Origin: Oxyruncus cristatus
Taxonomy: Eukaryota > Chordata > Aves > Passeriformes > Cotingidae
DNA: 64,000 nt
Assembly: GCA_013399855.1 (NCBI GenBank)
Contig: VXAY01002317.1
Span: 3,229,888 to 3,293,887, forward strand
Reading direction: 5' to 3'
The translations under genes and the position numbers were made by a program. Positions 37,309 through 50,300 of this stretch are shown here, one piece after another (the stretch's first letter is position 1; every line of letters starts with the position of its first letter). The notes beneath the pieces were generated by a model. It did no database searches. It had not been told where the DNA came from and saw only the letters and a list, made by a program, of their open reading frames with translations.

Positions 37309-38248
37309 ATCACCAAACAAGAAACCAACCAACCAACCCCCACCCTCCAGTGCCAACTAATCCAGAAATCTGCAAAACACAGAAAAGAGCCAGGTACTGC
37401 TATGGTCCAGCTCCAGTCTAGGAAGCTTAATCACTGCATCAGTCTTTACCCATTCCTGGAATAATTCTAGTCATTTATTGTTTTGTTTTTTTTGCTGTTC
37501 ATTTACTGAGATTTCACAGCATAACTATAAGCACACATTCATATTAAACATTAAAAATTAATTTGCAAAACATCACTTTTGTATTACAATGCACGGAGAA
37601 GAGTAAGATGTGCAAACCAAAAAATGCCACTTTCTCCACATCTCTAAGTAAGAGGACTGCATCATGCCACAAGCAAAACAGATTTCCAGCCATGTTGCAA
37701 ACTTTAAAAAACCAGCACGGATCTCATTCAATTTAATTAAAAATGTAAATCAAAGCAAATTCAGCAATGGTACTCTTCTCCACATATTGCAAAATACAGT
37801 TACAAATGAGGAAAGGATTACTTCAGTTGCTAATAAGCTTATCTGACACATATCTCTGTTGTCATGCCTTTCCTGTCCATTACTTAATACATAGACTCAA
37901 TTATATAGTTTCAGTTACGCAGTAGCTGACTTTTAGGTTAATACACAAACTGTCAAGATGCAGCTTTTGATGAAACATCTACGCTCTTTTCCATTTTTGA
38001 ATCCTGAAGACACTTAAAAATTAAGAACCCAAAACTGCTGACTGTAAGCATCCAAAAATACAGCTGTAGTTTCACTATGGACAAGTTGTAGTCCGTTAGA
38101 AAAGTAGATCATACATACAAAGGTATAAAGAACATTTAATTCAGTCTTAGTGGAAGGCAGTCCTTGAAGAAAACAATGCTCCAAGCAAACACTTGCTGAG
38201 TAGCACTTTCACTTCAGCCCTTCAGGGGCATGAAGATTAGCAGTCTTC

Positions 38249-38328
38249 TCAGTAGATTCTTCCTCGGCTACGATTGCCACGTCCTCCCCAGCCTCTTCCT
38301 CGTCCACCCCGGAAACCACCTCTTTGCT
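38249..38328 (-). CDS. API5: API5 exon 14 (RGG tail, stop)
   Basis: Eighty coding bases, acceptor TTTCAG|AGC. It encodes [20 protein letters not shown] then SRGRIY and a TGA stop at 38249. The Arg/Gly repeats suggest RNA binding or arginine methylation, as in mammalian API5. Confidence 0.95.
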
Positions 38329-41300
38329 CTGAAACAAGAGTTGAAACTTTTCATGCAGGTTTTCTGCTGAATACAGATTAAAACTGAATAGCAATATCTG
38401 GTGGTATTGACGGCTAACTTCAGTCTCTGAGGCTCATCCTGCTTATATACCATGAGATTGCTAAATTGTGCTTTGATGGGAAATGGACCCCAATACTTGT
38501 AAAAGCAGGCCAGGAGAACTAGCCTCTCTAAATTAAGTGCAGTTCTTTCTGCATGCTAATACTGTGATACATAACTGTGTCTGTATATTAGAACTGTATC
38601 TGGGGCAATTCATTACCAAAGAATTGGAAACTGGCTGCCTAACTCATCTTTCTGTCCAATAACACAATACTGATATTGAGGTGTTAGTCTGACTTGTTAC
38701 TAGTGTGTTTCATAAAATGATGGAAAAATACAACTTTGTCATTCTATCTGTCCTTTTATACCCTTAAGTTATTGCCAGCATATTATTTTTTTTTTCCTTG
38801 GGCTGATAACTATATTCAGTTAGAAATCTTAGATACCACACAAACTATTTGTAAAACCTAGAAAATTTTGTCCCTTGCCTTTGTTAAGAACAAATCTGAT
38901 CACAGCAAAAAAACCCCAAACACCTAAAAAACAAACAAACAAAAAACTCCCACAAAAACAAAAACCCAAACTCAAAAATACTTTATAATTTCTTTGGATT
39001 TGTTTGAAAATGTATCAAACCCTCATTCCCCTATCATGTTTTCTCTTCATGTACAGTCTTAAAATACAGGCCGTATTAAACTATAAAAGAGAACTGCATG
39101 CTTGTTTTAAAGGGCACAGAAATCAGAAGCTGACGAGAGGCCTAAGTATCTCACTAACAAGAGTAGCAAGAAATAACACATTTCTGTTTGAAAACTTCCT
39201 AATGTTTACAACTGCAGTACTACAAACATACTTAAAATACACAGGTGTATCACCCGAAGTCTAGAGAAAGAAATTTGCAGATGATGTTATCTTTTCTCTT
39301 TGCTTTATGTATCTGACAGTGCTTTGTATCAGTTTTTCAAGCTATGAGCATGGGTGATAATTTGTCATACCAGGTCTTTACTTGTGAGAGGTAGGATCAA
39401 TGGGTCTACAGGGAACACAAGAACGGGCTGCTGCCATTGCTGGGCCTATTCATCCAGTCTGCAACTGCTCTTATGCTTCACCCAAAAATACAACTCGCAG
39501 AGAGACAGAATCAGTGTGACTGGGAGCACGAGGACATAACTGTGTGGATGCACAGTGAACCTGGCAATTCCCAAAACTTCTGGATCAGGTCTGCAACATC
39601 AGCAGTGGCTGTAATAGGAATGCAGCACAGGAGGTGACCCAGCTCTGCTGGTCACCTGCAACTGGCAGCTGCCATTTGCAGCAACTGGCCTGTCCAATGG
39701 GAAACTGGTGCAAGTGCTGTGTGTCAAAGAACACAACAATTCAATTAACTACTAACTCTAGGTATTAAAACACTACTAAAAGTAACTTGCAAATGATGTT
39801 GTTTATAGGCTGGTAACACTCAAACACTGCAATAGATCAACAGCTACGAAAAGACCATTATACACAAAAATTTATGACAGTACAATTTGATCTTCCAAGA
39901 ATGTGGTATTTGTTCCCCCCACCCCGAGATACAACTGTCACTAGACAAAGTTTTTCCAAACTGCCTAACTTACCGTAAGAAAAACTACCCAGATTACTGC
40001 TGTATTTTCCACTGGGAGGATTATATATTTGCCTGGCATCCCTTTTTGGTCCTGCTGAAGCTTTCTTTGGGGGCGAACTTGAGGTTGTATCTTCACTTGC
40101 TCTTTTTTGACTGACAGAAGAAAACAAAAACATGTCATTACACCCCTGTGGTGACAAGTACAGGAATAGTAGTTCAGCCTCAAAGATTAACCACTGGAAG
40201 CCAGCAGCAGCTAATGAAGATGCCCTGAATAATAATACCTCAGAAGAGTAAGTAAGCTAGTCTCCAGTTCATTCAGTCTACTGTATCCCTAAGCAAGACT
40301 AAGATAATGTTTCCACAGCCACAAGATGTCACACTTTTATCTCATGTGCTGTATATATATAATATACACAGCTTGGAAGTTAATTTTTACTGTTTACAAA
40401 ACAAACACCACCTTTTTTTTTTTTTTTAAATGAAGAACTCTTACCTTGCATCTGCCTTCTGTACTGGTTTCCAGGACAGTGTAACTGTACTTTTGTAAGA
40501 AGGAGGAATGTGGAAGAGATCCTATGGAGGCAAAATTGGACAGTTTACAGTTAAATTTATGTTGATTGCACTTCAAACTTTAGCTACTTACTGAGACTCC
40601 AGAATAACCGTTAATTTCCAACAATGTAAAATCCTCTTTGAAGTCTGATGGCAGAGGAAGAAGGCATTTGCTTTACTGCCTTACTAGGAAATTCAAACTA
40701 TGATTTAAATTAACAAAACAGTGTCTTGTACTGACCAAATACAGAATCATATAATAGTTTGGTTTGGAAGGGACATTTAAATACCATCTAGTTCAACCAC
40801 CCTGCAATGAGCAGGGACATCTTCAACTAGATCAGCTTGGTCAGGCACCCATCTAATCCAACCTTAAATGTTTCAAGGAACGGGGCATCTATACAGAAAG
40901 CACACGCTTTCTCTCCCTCCCTATGTGTAGGATGATAGACCAATTAAGGGCCATGATCGGTTATGGGGAAACACCTCAGCACCAGGAGGGGGCACTCCCA
41001 GAAACTACTGTCAAATGATACTGTGTTACACAAAAAGGGCAAAGAGACCCTGATGGCTTCTCGAAAGTCCTCAACAAAATTGGGCGACTTCACAGTAACA
41101 GACTGATAGGATTAATAGAAGGATGGAGGGTTATGGAAATAGCATGGCCTTTCTTCATAACATCCTATGGGAACACAGGGAGCCAACCCTTAGGCCTATG
41201 TCATGTATCACCCCAAAAATTATTGACTATGATCACTCAAACTGCCTAAGAAAAAAAGTATAAAAAGAGACTGGACATGAGCAAAATCGGGGAGAAGATC

Positions 41301-44300
41301 CATCATCTCTGTGGGAGTAACTAACAAGCTGCCCTGTCTCCTCCCATTCCTTTGGACACTGTAGGGGTGAGCAACCATTTACTCTATTTTCTTTACCTTG
41401 ACCTTGCCTTACACCTTATAGATTACCGTCTTTCACTTTTACCCCATAGATACCTTATTTACTAATTGTACTTTGCTACTTTGCTTTATATATACTAATT
41501 TTACCTTGCCCTACACCTTGTAACTTACCAGGTATATATCTTACTTTATATTCTTTATATACTTTATATATACTTTATATACTTTAGTGTGTTTAGATTT
41601 TGTTCTAGTCTTTGTGAATTGGTCTATTGTATAAGAGGGTTGCTTGAGTTTTGTATTAAGGCTTAGGTAGTTGTATTGTTTTGTAGGGCACGCTTCTGGT
41701 TTTTGTTTTTTTTTTTTATCATTTAAGTGCAATCGTACAATTACACGTTATCACTGGCGATGCAAACCCTACAGTAATTTGTCACATATTTGTATTAATA
41801 AAAGTTATTTCACGAGCTGCTAGTTAGACCAGTTTGTTTCTGGTGCTGGCAGCCTCGTAACTTGTAGGAGACCTTCGCTGAGAAAGTTCTCCATGGCTAT
41901 TAAGTGCTGTCCTGATATCAAGGTTATCAAAAGTCCTGTCCATTGCAGTGAATCTGCCTAGCGAAGGGTCTCTTTAGGTGAGGTGCGGACAGACTGTTTT
42001 GGGCTTTAAAAGGCTTTGATATTCTGGGGACATTGATAGACAATAAAAAATATATTAATACGGGTGAGACAAGAAATCTTTGCATTTCTGCCTCTTTTCA
42101 TGTGGCACTATGCACACCAAGCATCTAAAATGGACTTCAATGGCTCCTGCAGGGAGACATCTGATATCCCTACAATATTCCTATGACGGTACAAGATAGG
42201 CTTTGCAATACCATGGGCAAAGTTTTTGGTTTATTATGTGAGTGAGAGTGAAGAAGTACAGAAAAAGGTGGTTAGAAGAAATCAGAATGGTTTCATGGGC
42301 TCCAGATAGAAGTCTCTTTCTGCAGCCCATCTCTTCTAGACCATTTGGAGAAAAATGTTCTGTATAGTAGCTGCTTTGCCTCCTCCCTCCTTTACATATC
42401 CTTGAACCCATTTAAACTATTCCTTACCCCCACTGCCACTGCAGGAAAGGGAAATTACAAGAAAAAAGGCTCAGCCAGAGCCCAGAGACCCCTAAAGCAA
42501 GGTGATCTTCTTGGGGGGCAACCAGTGCTGCAAAAAAGGACCTCAACACCCTATCCAACAGCAGCAGTAGCAGCAAAAGTTAAGCTGCTTGCATGGTCAG
42601 CAAGATCCACCTCTCTTCAGAAACAGCAAAGTATGGCAACTCTGAGCTAGCTAACACCAACTAACACAATACATGAAGTAACACAACTTCGTTCAAATCT
42701 ATTCCTTTCCGCTGCATAGGTTACTCTGCTGTGGGAATTTACTCCTTCATGATGTGGGGACTTACCTTGATCAAAACATTAATGTTATTGGTTATTTTCA
42801 AGGCAACCACTTTAATCTTGTTCTGTAAAAAAAACCAAAACACCAGTGAACACCTATTCTAGTAGTTTTGTGCCAACTGCATTTGATGAAATTACATTAA
42901 ACTGGCTACTCTTCCCAGTGAATTGCTATAGCAATAGTAACAGTGAAAGGTGTGTACACTTCTGAGTTTTCATCACAACTACTCTTAGGCTTCTTGCAGT
43001 TTTACACTAACTAGTTGCTTTTAGTATTCTAGTGTACTTCTCACTGGTGTTTTTTCACACAACATATGAAAATTTCCCCTTCAAAACAAAGCACAGAGTG
43101 CAATTAAACCAATTATATATGTGGATGCAGAGAGTAGTTAGCAGTAGAAACTAAAAGAGCATCTTTGCTTGCAAAATGCAGCATCAGGTAAGATGCATTT
43201 GCAAGGATGTTAGCAGTATTATTCCCTTAACCTATTTGCATACTTACAACTGACTGCAGCATATTAATATGTGCCAATGGTTATTTCAGTAGGCTCAATT
43301 GGAAAAATCAAAATTCTTAAACAATACTTACCTCCTCTGTTTTCAAGGCTTCTCCTGTTTTTCCTTGAAGTGCCAGACGAAGCTGCCGAATATAAACCTG
43401 CAACCCTCGAGCAAAATACTGTAGCCTAAAAAATTAAAAGCCATCTGTTAGTAAAATTTACAGTCCCATAAAAATAAAAGCATAGGTAAAGGAAAGCTGT
43501 AATCTTGTGTTTTTCCCTTTAGGAAAGATGCTCAAAGTAAGTAATCCATCAATCTGATTTGTGCTTCTTTAGCATCCAGACAATAATAATTCACTTTAAT
43601 AGTCACACAATCATAAGGTTGGAAGAGACCTTGAAGATCATGTAGTCCGTCAACCCAGCACCACCATAATCACCCCTAAACCATATATCCAAGTGCCACA
43701 TCGAGATGCCTCTTGAACACTTACAGAGACAGTGACTCGACCACCTCTCTGGGCAACTTATTCTAGTGCCTGACCACCCTTTTTTTTCTAATATCTAACC
43801 TGAACCTCTCCTTGTGCAACGTAAGTCCATTTCCTCTTGCTCTTTCACTTGAGGCATGGCAGAAGACTGACCACCACCTCACTACAGCCTTCTTTCAGGT
43901 AGTTATGGGGCGCAATGAGGTTCCCCCTGAGCCTCCTCTTCTCCAGACTAAACAGTCTGAGCTCCTTAAGCTGCTCCTCTTGTGACTTTTGCTTCAGACC
44001 CTTTGTCAGCTTTGTTGTCCCTTCTCTGGACATGTTCCAGCACCTCCTTGTCCTTTTAGAAGAGAGAAGCCCAAAACTGAACGGACTACTCAAGGTGTGG
44101 CCTCACCAGCGCCGAGTACAAGTGAACAATCACTTCCCTAGTCCTGCTGGCCACACTATTCTTGGTACAGGCCAAGATGCCACTGGTCTCCTTGGCCATC
44201 TGGGCACACTGCTGGCTCATGTTCGGCTGCTTCAAGCAGCACCACCAAGTTCCTTTCTGCTAAGCAGTTCTCAAGCCACTCCTTCCCCAGCACTGCCTGG

Positions 44301-47300
44301 GGTTGCTGTGACCCAAGTGCAGGACCTGGCACTTTGCCTTATTGAACCTCATGCAGTTGTTCTCAGCCCATCGATCCAGTTTGTCCAGATCCCTCTGCAG
44401 AGCCTGCCTATTCTCCAGCAGATCCACATTCTCCCCAAAAGGTAGTGTTTCCCATGAACTTACTGAGGATGCAGTCAAACTCCTCAGCCAAATCACTGGA
44501 AAGATGTTAAACAGGACAGGACCCAGTACTGAGCCCCGGGGGAACTCCATTAATATTTTCTAAAGGAACACTAACACTTGCCTCTAAATGATTACCTGAT
44601 TTTAAAGTCTTTCAATTTCTCTGCATTCAGCTTGGCTGTGAGGAAGTCCGGAAGTTTACGACCCAGCTGATGGAAACTATACAATAAACACTCCACATAA
44701 CTAAATTGCAACTTGGGCTCTTCATTGCCAGCATTTTCCCCATTCTCTGCTTCCTCTGGAGGAAGGGGCATATACTCCTGAAGAACAGAAAGGAAAAACA
44801 AATGCATGAGACACATTTATACAGACTGACAGCTCTTTTGCAGTGTTTGAACTGGACGGTGTATTTATGCCGATAATTAAGAAGAATCTCCCACCTCTAT
44901 ACTAACGTGATGAAGTGCTGAATGAAGTCCTGGTGCAGGTGGTTTGCTTACACTTATGTGACTTGATGCCTCAGACTCAGAGGAAGTACTCCTGTGGCAC
45001 TGCTACCACAGGAAGCAACAATGTACTGCACCAATGCTTCTGAAATAGTGCTGACCTTGCCTAAAACTGTCAGTGCAGATACAGTCTTTACTGAGATCAA
45101 CATGAGTCTCTCATGCCTACAAAATTTAAAAAGAAGAAACCCACACAAATCTACTGGATTAAAAATATTATTCAGGTAACAGCTCCATGTGTCTACAAAG
45201 CCTTTAAACTGCAAAATGTTTGACCTTCTACCATGGATAGAGCTATGTCTGAAACAGCCACTTTAGAAAAAGGATAGAGATGAATACATAAAAAGAACTT
45301 GTTTTGATGAAAACCCAATTTTTTACGGTGTTTTACTTGAATAAGAAATGAATTAGTCTTACCAGTAGTTTATCAAACAGCTTCTTCAAATTTGATTCAA
45401 GCTTTTCCATATCGCCACAAAATGAACTCATTTCAGCAAGAAGCTTCAAAACCTACATGTAAGAATAGCAGGGTTTTTGTTTGCTAAGTGAAAAGTACAC
45501 AGGCTTAACTTTCAGCATAAAATCAATTACCACTTCACTATGGCTGGCACAGTAGAGGTCAGCTATTACAATTAAACCCCTCCCAAACATCAGGAAGGAA
45601 TACAAGGAAGAACATGCCTAATCTGTTTTTCATGTCCTCAAACAGGAACACAGGTTTGTGTGTCTAATCCCAACAACATTTGTCAACAAGTAAACAAAAC
45701 TTTATCTCCTGCATCTGCAGCACAGCTCACCTTCAAAGTGAAAGCCACAAACTGAAGCTGTAGTACTGATTAATGTAAGCAAAATTACAGACATTAAGCC
45801 ACTCCCTTAGGAGATAAAATTAGCACAAGCTGTGCAACCATAATTTCAGTATGTGCTTAAAAACAATTGATAGTAATATAAAAATGATTACACCGACCTA
45901 CTTATTCTACCTTGCCTTAAAAGCTCGGGACAAATGACACATGCTTTGAAAGGCAATGCTCAGTCATGCCTCAATAGCACAAACTTTTTTCCTAGTGTAG
46001 CTACTTTTCCTAAAAGCCAAGAAATGAAAACTATTTATGAAAGGAGTTTTTAATTTTAAAAACAGATGTCTTCATCTAACATGCTTATTTTTTATTATTT
46101 ATTACTCCTGAAAGACATTTTAGCTTTGCCTTACCTCTAGCTGGATATCAAGACCCTCCACTGGAGTAGTCAAAGAACTGAGGTTTGGCAGAACATGCTC
46201 ACAGAAGTAAGTAACAAATTTTGTCGAATGAACATTTTTCTGAAAAAAACCCAAACAAACCATTGCACGTTATTCATGCTACTCTGAGTCTGAAGGAGCT
46301 AAATGTTTTTCCCCCATCTCTCCGCCACCCTTATAAATGCCTACCACACGGCTATACTTTAAAGCTTTACTAAACTTCCCTCTAACTCCTGAAACACAGG
46401 CGCCCTTGCACACAGCTTAAACTCAGAGGCTGTCTGCAACAGGAGCTGAAAAAGATTGCTTGCAGCCCAAGAACAGGCTTTTAAGTGCTGCAATTGCCTG
46501 GCACTAGACTTGAAATAATCAAACTCATACAACCTAATGCAAGAATGTTGTCATAATTCAGTGTAACATCCTAAATTTGAAAAGAGGAGAGAGTAACACA
46601 AAAATATCCTTGTATTTGGAGGCTTTAAGGATGTTTTCCAGCATTCGAATACAGCAGAAGTTGAAGGTGGAGAAGTACTGATATGCGGTCATTCTAACAC
46701 AATAGTTCAGAACATGAAAGACAAGTCACAGCTATCAACTTTCCACAATACTCCTCATGCAAAGCAAACAAATACATACTGAGAAGAGTGGCACTGCCTG
46801 CCGAGTACACTGTAGAAGTCTATCCACACAATCTGGATCAGATGGATTGAATGTTTGTTCCAGGTCAGCTTGTTCGGCTACCAGCTCCACCAGCTGTTGC
46901 CTCCCACTTACTGTCTGTAAACTTTTTAATCCAGACAATATTTTCATGAACAGAACAAATTCCTCGCCTGTCACATCTTCCAGCACCTTGGCAGAAAAAC
47001 AGAAAACATAGTTCTATGGTGGTAATTGGCAAACTTACAAGTCAAACCAACAAGATGATCAGTGTCTACAGCACATGACCTGTGAGGAGAACCTAAAGCA
47101 ACTGGGCTTTTCCAGTCTAAAATGAGAGGGCTGTATGTGGGCTGTGGCAAATTAACACTAAACTTCCAATACTTCAGAGCAAGTCACCAAGAGCAGGAGT
47201 CAGGTTTTTTGCTGAGGTGGACACGGTGAGAATGAGACAATGACACAAAACTAAAATGGGAGGTTTGAACTGGATAAAGGGAAAAAAATAAATTCTCTTG

Positions 47301-50300
47301 AGGACAATTTAACACTGAAGCTGGTTGCCCAGAGAATACACGAACTTTCCCTCCTTAGAGGTTTTCAAAACCTAACTGGAAAAAACACCTAGAAGTCTGA
47401 TCTGTATTCAGCTGAGCATGATTCACTGAGCTGATCAGTCTCCTAAACACCCTTTCCAACCTGAATGATTCTATGATTCCAAGAAAAGTTGCTCTTACAA
47501 AATGAGAAGAGCCTAGCATGATTTTAATATTCCCACAAAAAATTGTTGCAAACTTTGGAGTGTAACAGAATAGGGTAAGTACAAGATCACAGTTTTACAA
47601 TGCTCAGCTATAGATGTGGTTTAAACAAACTTCAAAGCAACACCGATGATAAGGGATGGTTTCCTAATACTCAAGTTTGTACTGAAATAAGACAGTCACC
47701 TTCTTTGACTCAGTCAATATGAACTCTTCCACTTCCTTTGTCATCACCTCCTCAGGCAAGGTTTTCAGTTTTGTAGAGAGGAACTTAATGGCTCTCTCTC
47801 TCACGATATCCTCTCCCTGAAGAATTTGACTGAATAAGCCTCCCAAAGTTCCTAAATGGAGAATAAATCAGGTAATGCAAATTATTTTAAAAGTTATGAG
47901 CTGAATATTCTATGCAGAAGAAAGAAGTTGACTCATCTAAGACTTCATGACACTTTCTAAAAAATCTGCTATACTAACTTTTAAGAAAAAACACAATTTT
48001 CCTGTATGTTGACAGAATCCTCACTCTTTTATTGGTCTGTATAATTCAGATCTACGATTAAGTTCAGTATCATTTGCAAAACCAAACAGTTATGTGTGCG
48101 TCTCAGTTTTGTATTGTACTAAGATAAAAAATTGAGTCCTCTTCTCGGCCTACTAGATACTTGGGAAGTATTAATAAAAGACATATACAGAAAAATGTGT
48201 CCTTTACCTTTAGCATCCATCTTAAATATACTGAGCAAAGCATTGTTCACCAAATTGAATTCTGCAGAATCATCTGGAAAGAGAAAAAAATCTGATATGC
48301 ATATACATGAAATGAAAAGGTAAGAGCAGAAAAACAGAGAAAGACTGCTGATGTGTAATTACACAGTAAGTATTCTGTCCTCAGCATTTAGTGATAAACA
48401 ACATAACCTATATTTTTAACAGCTACTAGACTGAGAAAGTTGAAAGCCATGATTATGAAAGATGAGAGCAAAACACAAAACTATAAGCTACTTTAGCCTC
48501 CCCGCCAAAACTTTAACATTATAAACTTAATAGGCATGAAAACCTGAAGGGAAGTTACTAATCAATACATTGAGTTATTTTAAGGAACAATTGTATTAAC
48601 AAGCTCACCTTCGTTAAATTAACATCAAATAAAGTTATTTCTTTTTTAACCCCTAATCTACAGTACTTCTAGGTGGCAGAAACAACTTTCCTCTTGAACT
48701 TAATGGAGAAATACCGAAGTCTCAAAAAACCCAAACCAACCCAAAATTTATCTTCTGAGAATCCTAGAAACATAACCAGACATTTTTAATAGAAGTTTAA
48801 ACACCTAATATTTAGCACTTTATAATTTACGGAGATTAAAAGTGTACTAAAATCTGAATTTATTTTCTACTCCAGAAATATTTATTTTGCACCAAAAATG
48901 CACTGTATGAAAGAAAATGCCTTCATGATTATTCAAGTTCCAGAACCTGGATTAGAAATCCAATAACTTTTTTCAGAAGGCAAGTTGCTGCCGTCCATAA
49001 CTGTAAGGTTCCCCCTGTGCTTTGCCTTTTTCTACAGATGCTTTCAGAGAACTAAAATAAAAAAAAAATTATTTTATTTAAAAGAAAGATTTTGAGTTTA
49101 GATTAGGATGATTAGTGGCCTTTCAGGAGAAGCAGCAGCCCAACTGTAGAGCAATTAGTGGACAAAAAAGAACAGAAGGACATGAATGGCACTGGGATAA
49201 ATTATGAATCAATGTTTTACAGAACCAAAATGGTATGTATTTTTAGGTGTGCCACGAGGAGATCAGCCAGGAAACTACCAATGTCTCCTACCTGACTGTA
49301 GAAGCTGGGTCAGTATGTCTGCTACCCGAGGAAGATTATCTCCAGTGGCAAACTGAGGCAATTCCTTGATTGCTTGTCGCCGGATCTGCCAAAATTGTCA
49401 GTATAGTAGAAATACAAAAATTTTAAAATGTCAGCAATTACATAAAAAACCCCAAACAACTATTTTGACATATTTATGAAGAAAGCCATATATTTTTCTA
49501 AGACGTAAGCAGCTCTGGAGAAAAATCAAATTCAAACAGCACTTCTGTTCACAAAATTATTCATATGATCAACAAAAGCATGGAATGTGTTATTACGGAG
49601 TTTTATTTGCTAACAGGAAGGATAGTTTCACAGTTGTGCATATGGTAGGAATAAACTCTAGGTTTTACAGTTCCCAGCACTGAAAAAAATCCTTGAATGA
49701 TCTGTCCAAATTGTTTAAGATAAACAAAGATCTTCAAAAGTACAGTTTCTATCAATAACATGGTAGCAGCATGAAGCATCTCAAACTTTTGCAAGAATAA
49801 TAGTCAGAACCACATCCCCGTGGTTCTCAGGTGCAAACAAGATTTTCTTGCCTCCCAGCAGGATTTATCAGAACCAATTACCACTGAGTGCTTTTTGATA
49901 GTGAAACATGTAAATGCTATTCAAATAAACTGCAGGTTTCTTTCTACAGAGCTATTCCTTTGATCAATGATGGGAGTGAAAAAGACAAAACTGATGCATC
50001 TTTCCAAACCGTTACACAATGAATTCTTCAACTGCAGGAATAACTATGTTTAGCTGTCAAAAGACCAACCCTCCTCTCCCAAAAGACACAGCCCTCTAAA
50101 AAAAGGAGAAAATAATAGCAAAATATAAATTCAATGTATCAACTTGCTGCAAGGTTCTTATTCTTACAGAAACATCTTCATCCTCGCAGAGGTCCAACTG
50201 GGCATTGATAGCTGAGTCAGCTAGCTCAGGAAAATGCTTGAAGAACTTGGGAATAAACTGAGCTGCAAGTCTCTTCTCCTTGGCACCTCCTTTCACACCA

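Larger units (their letters stand above)
36118..38248 (-). other. API5: API5 3' untranslated region (inferred)
   Basis: The sequence after the API5 stop has no open frame. An AATAAA on the minus strand at 36143-36138 gives the most distal likely cleavage site near 36118; further signals lie at 37479-37474 and 37207-37202. The end is inferred from signals only, without transcript evidence. It would include an (AC)15 tract at 37273-37302. Confidence 0.55.

Noticed and set aside
43915..44445. 176-residue plus-strand ORF
   Set aside because: It is antisense to the CR1 in API5 intron 9, and the CR1 coding strand explains the sequence.
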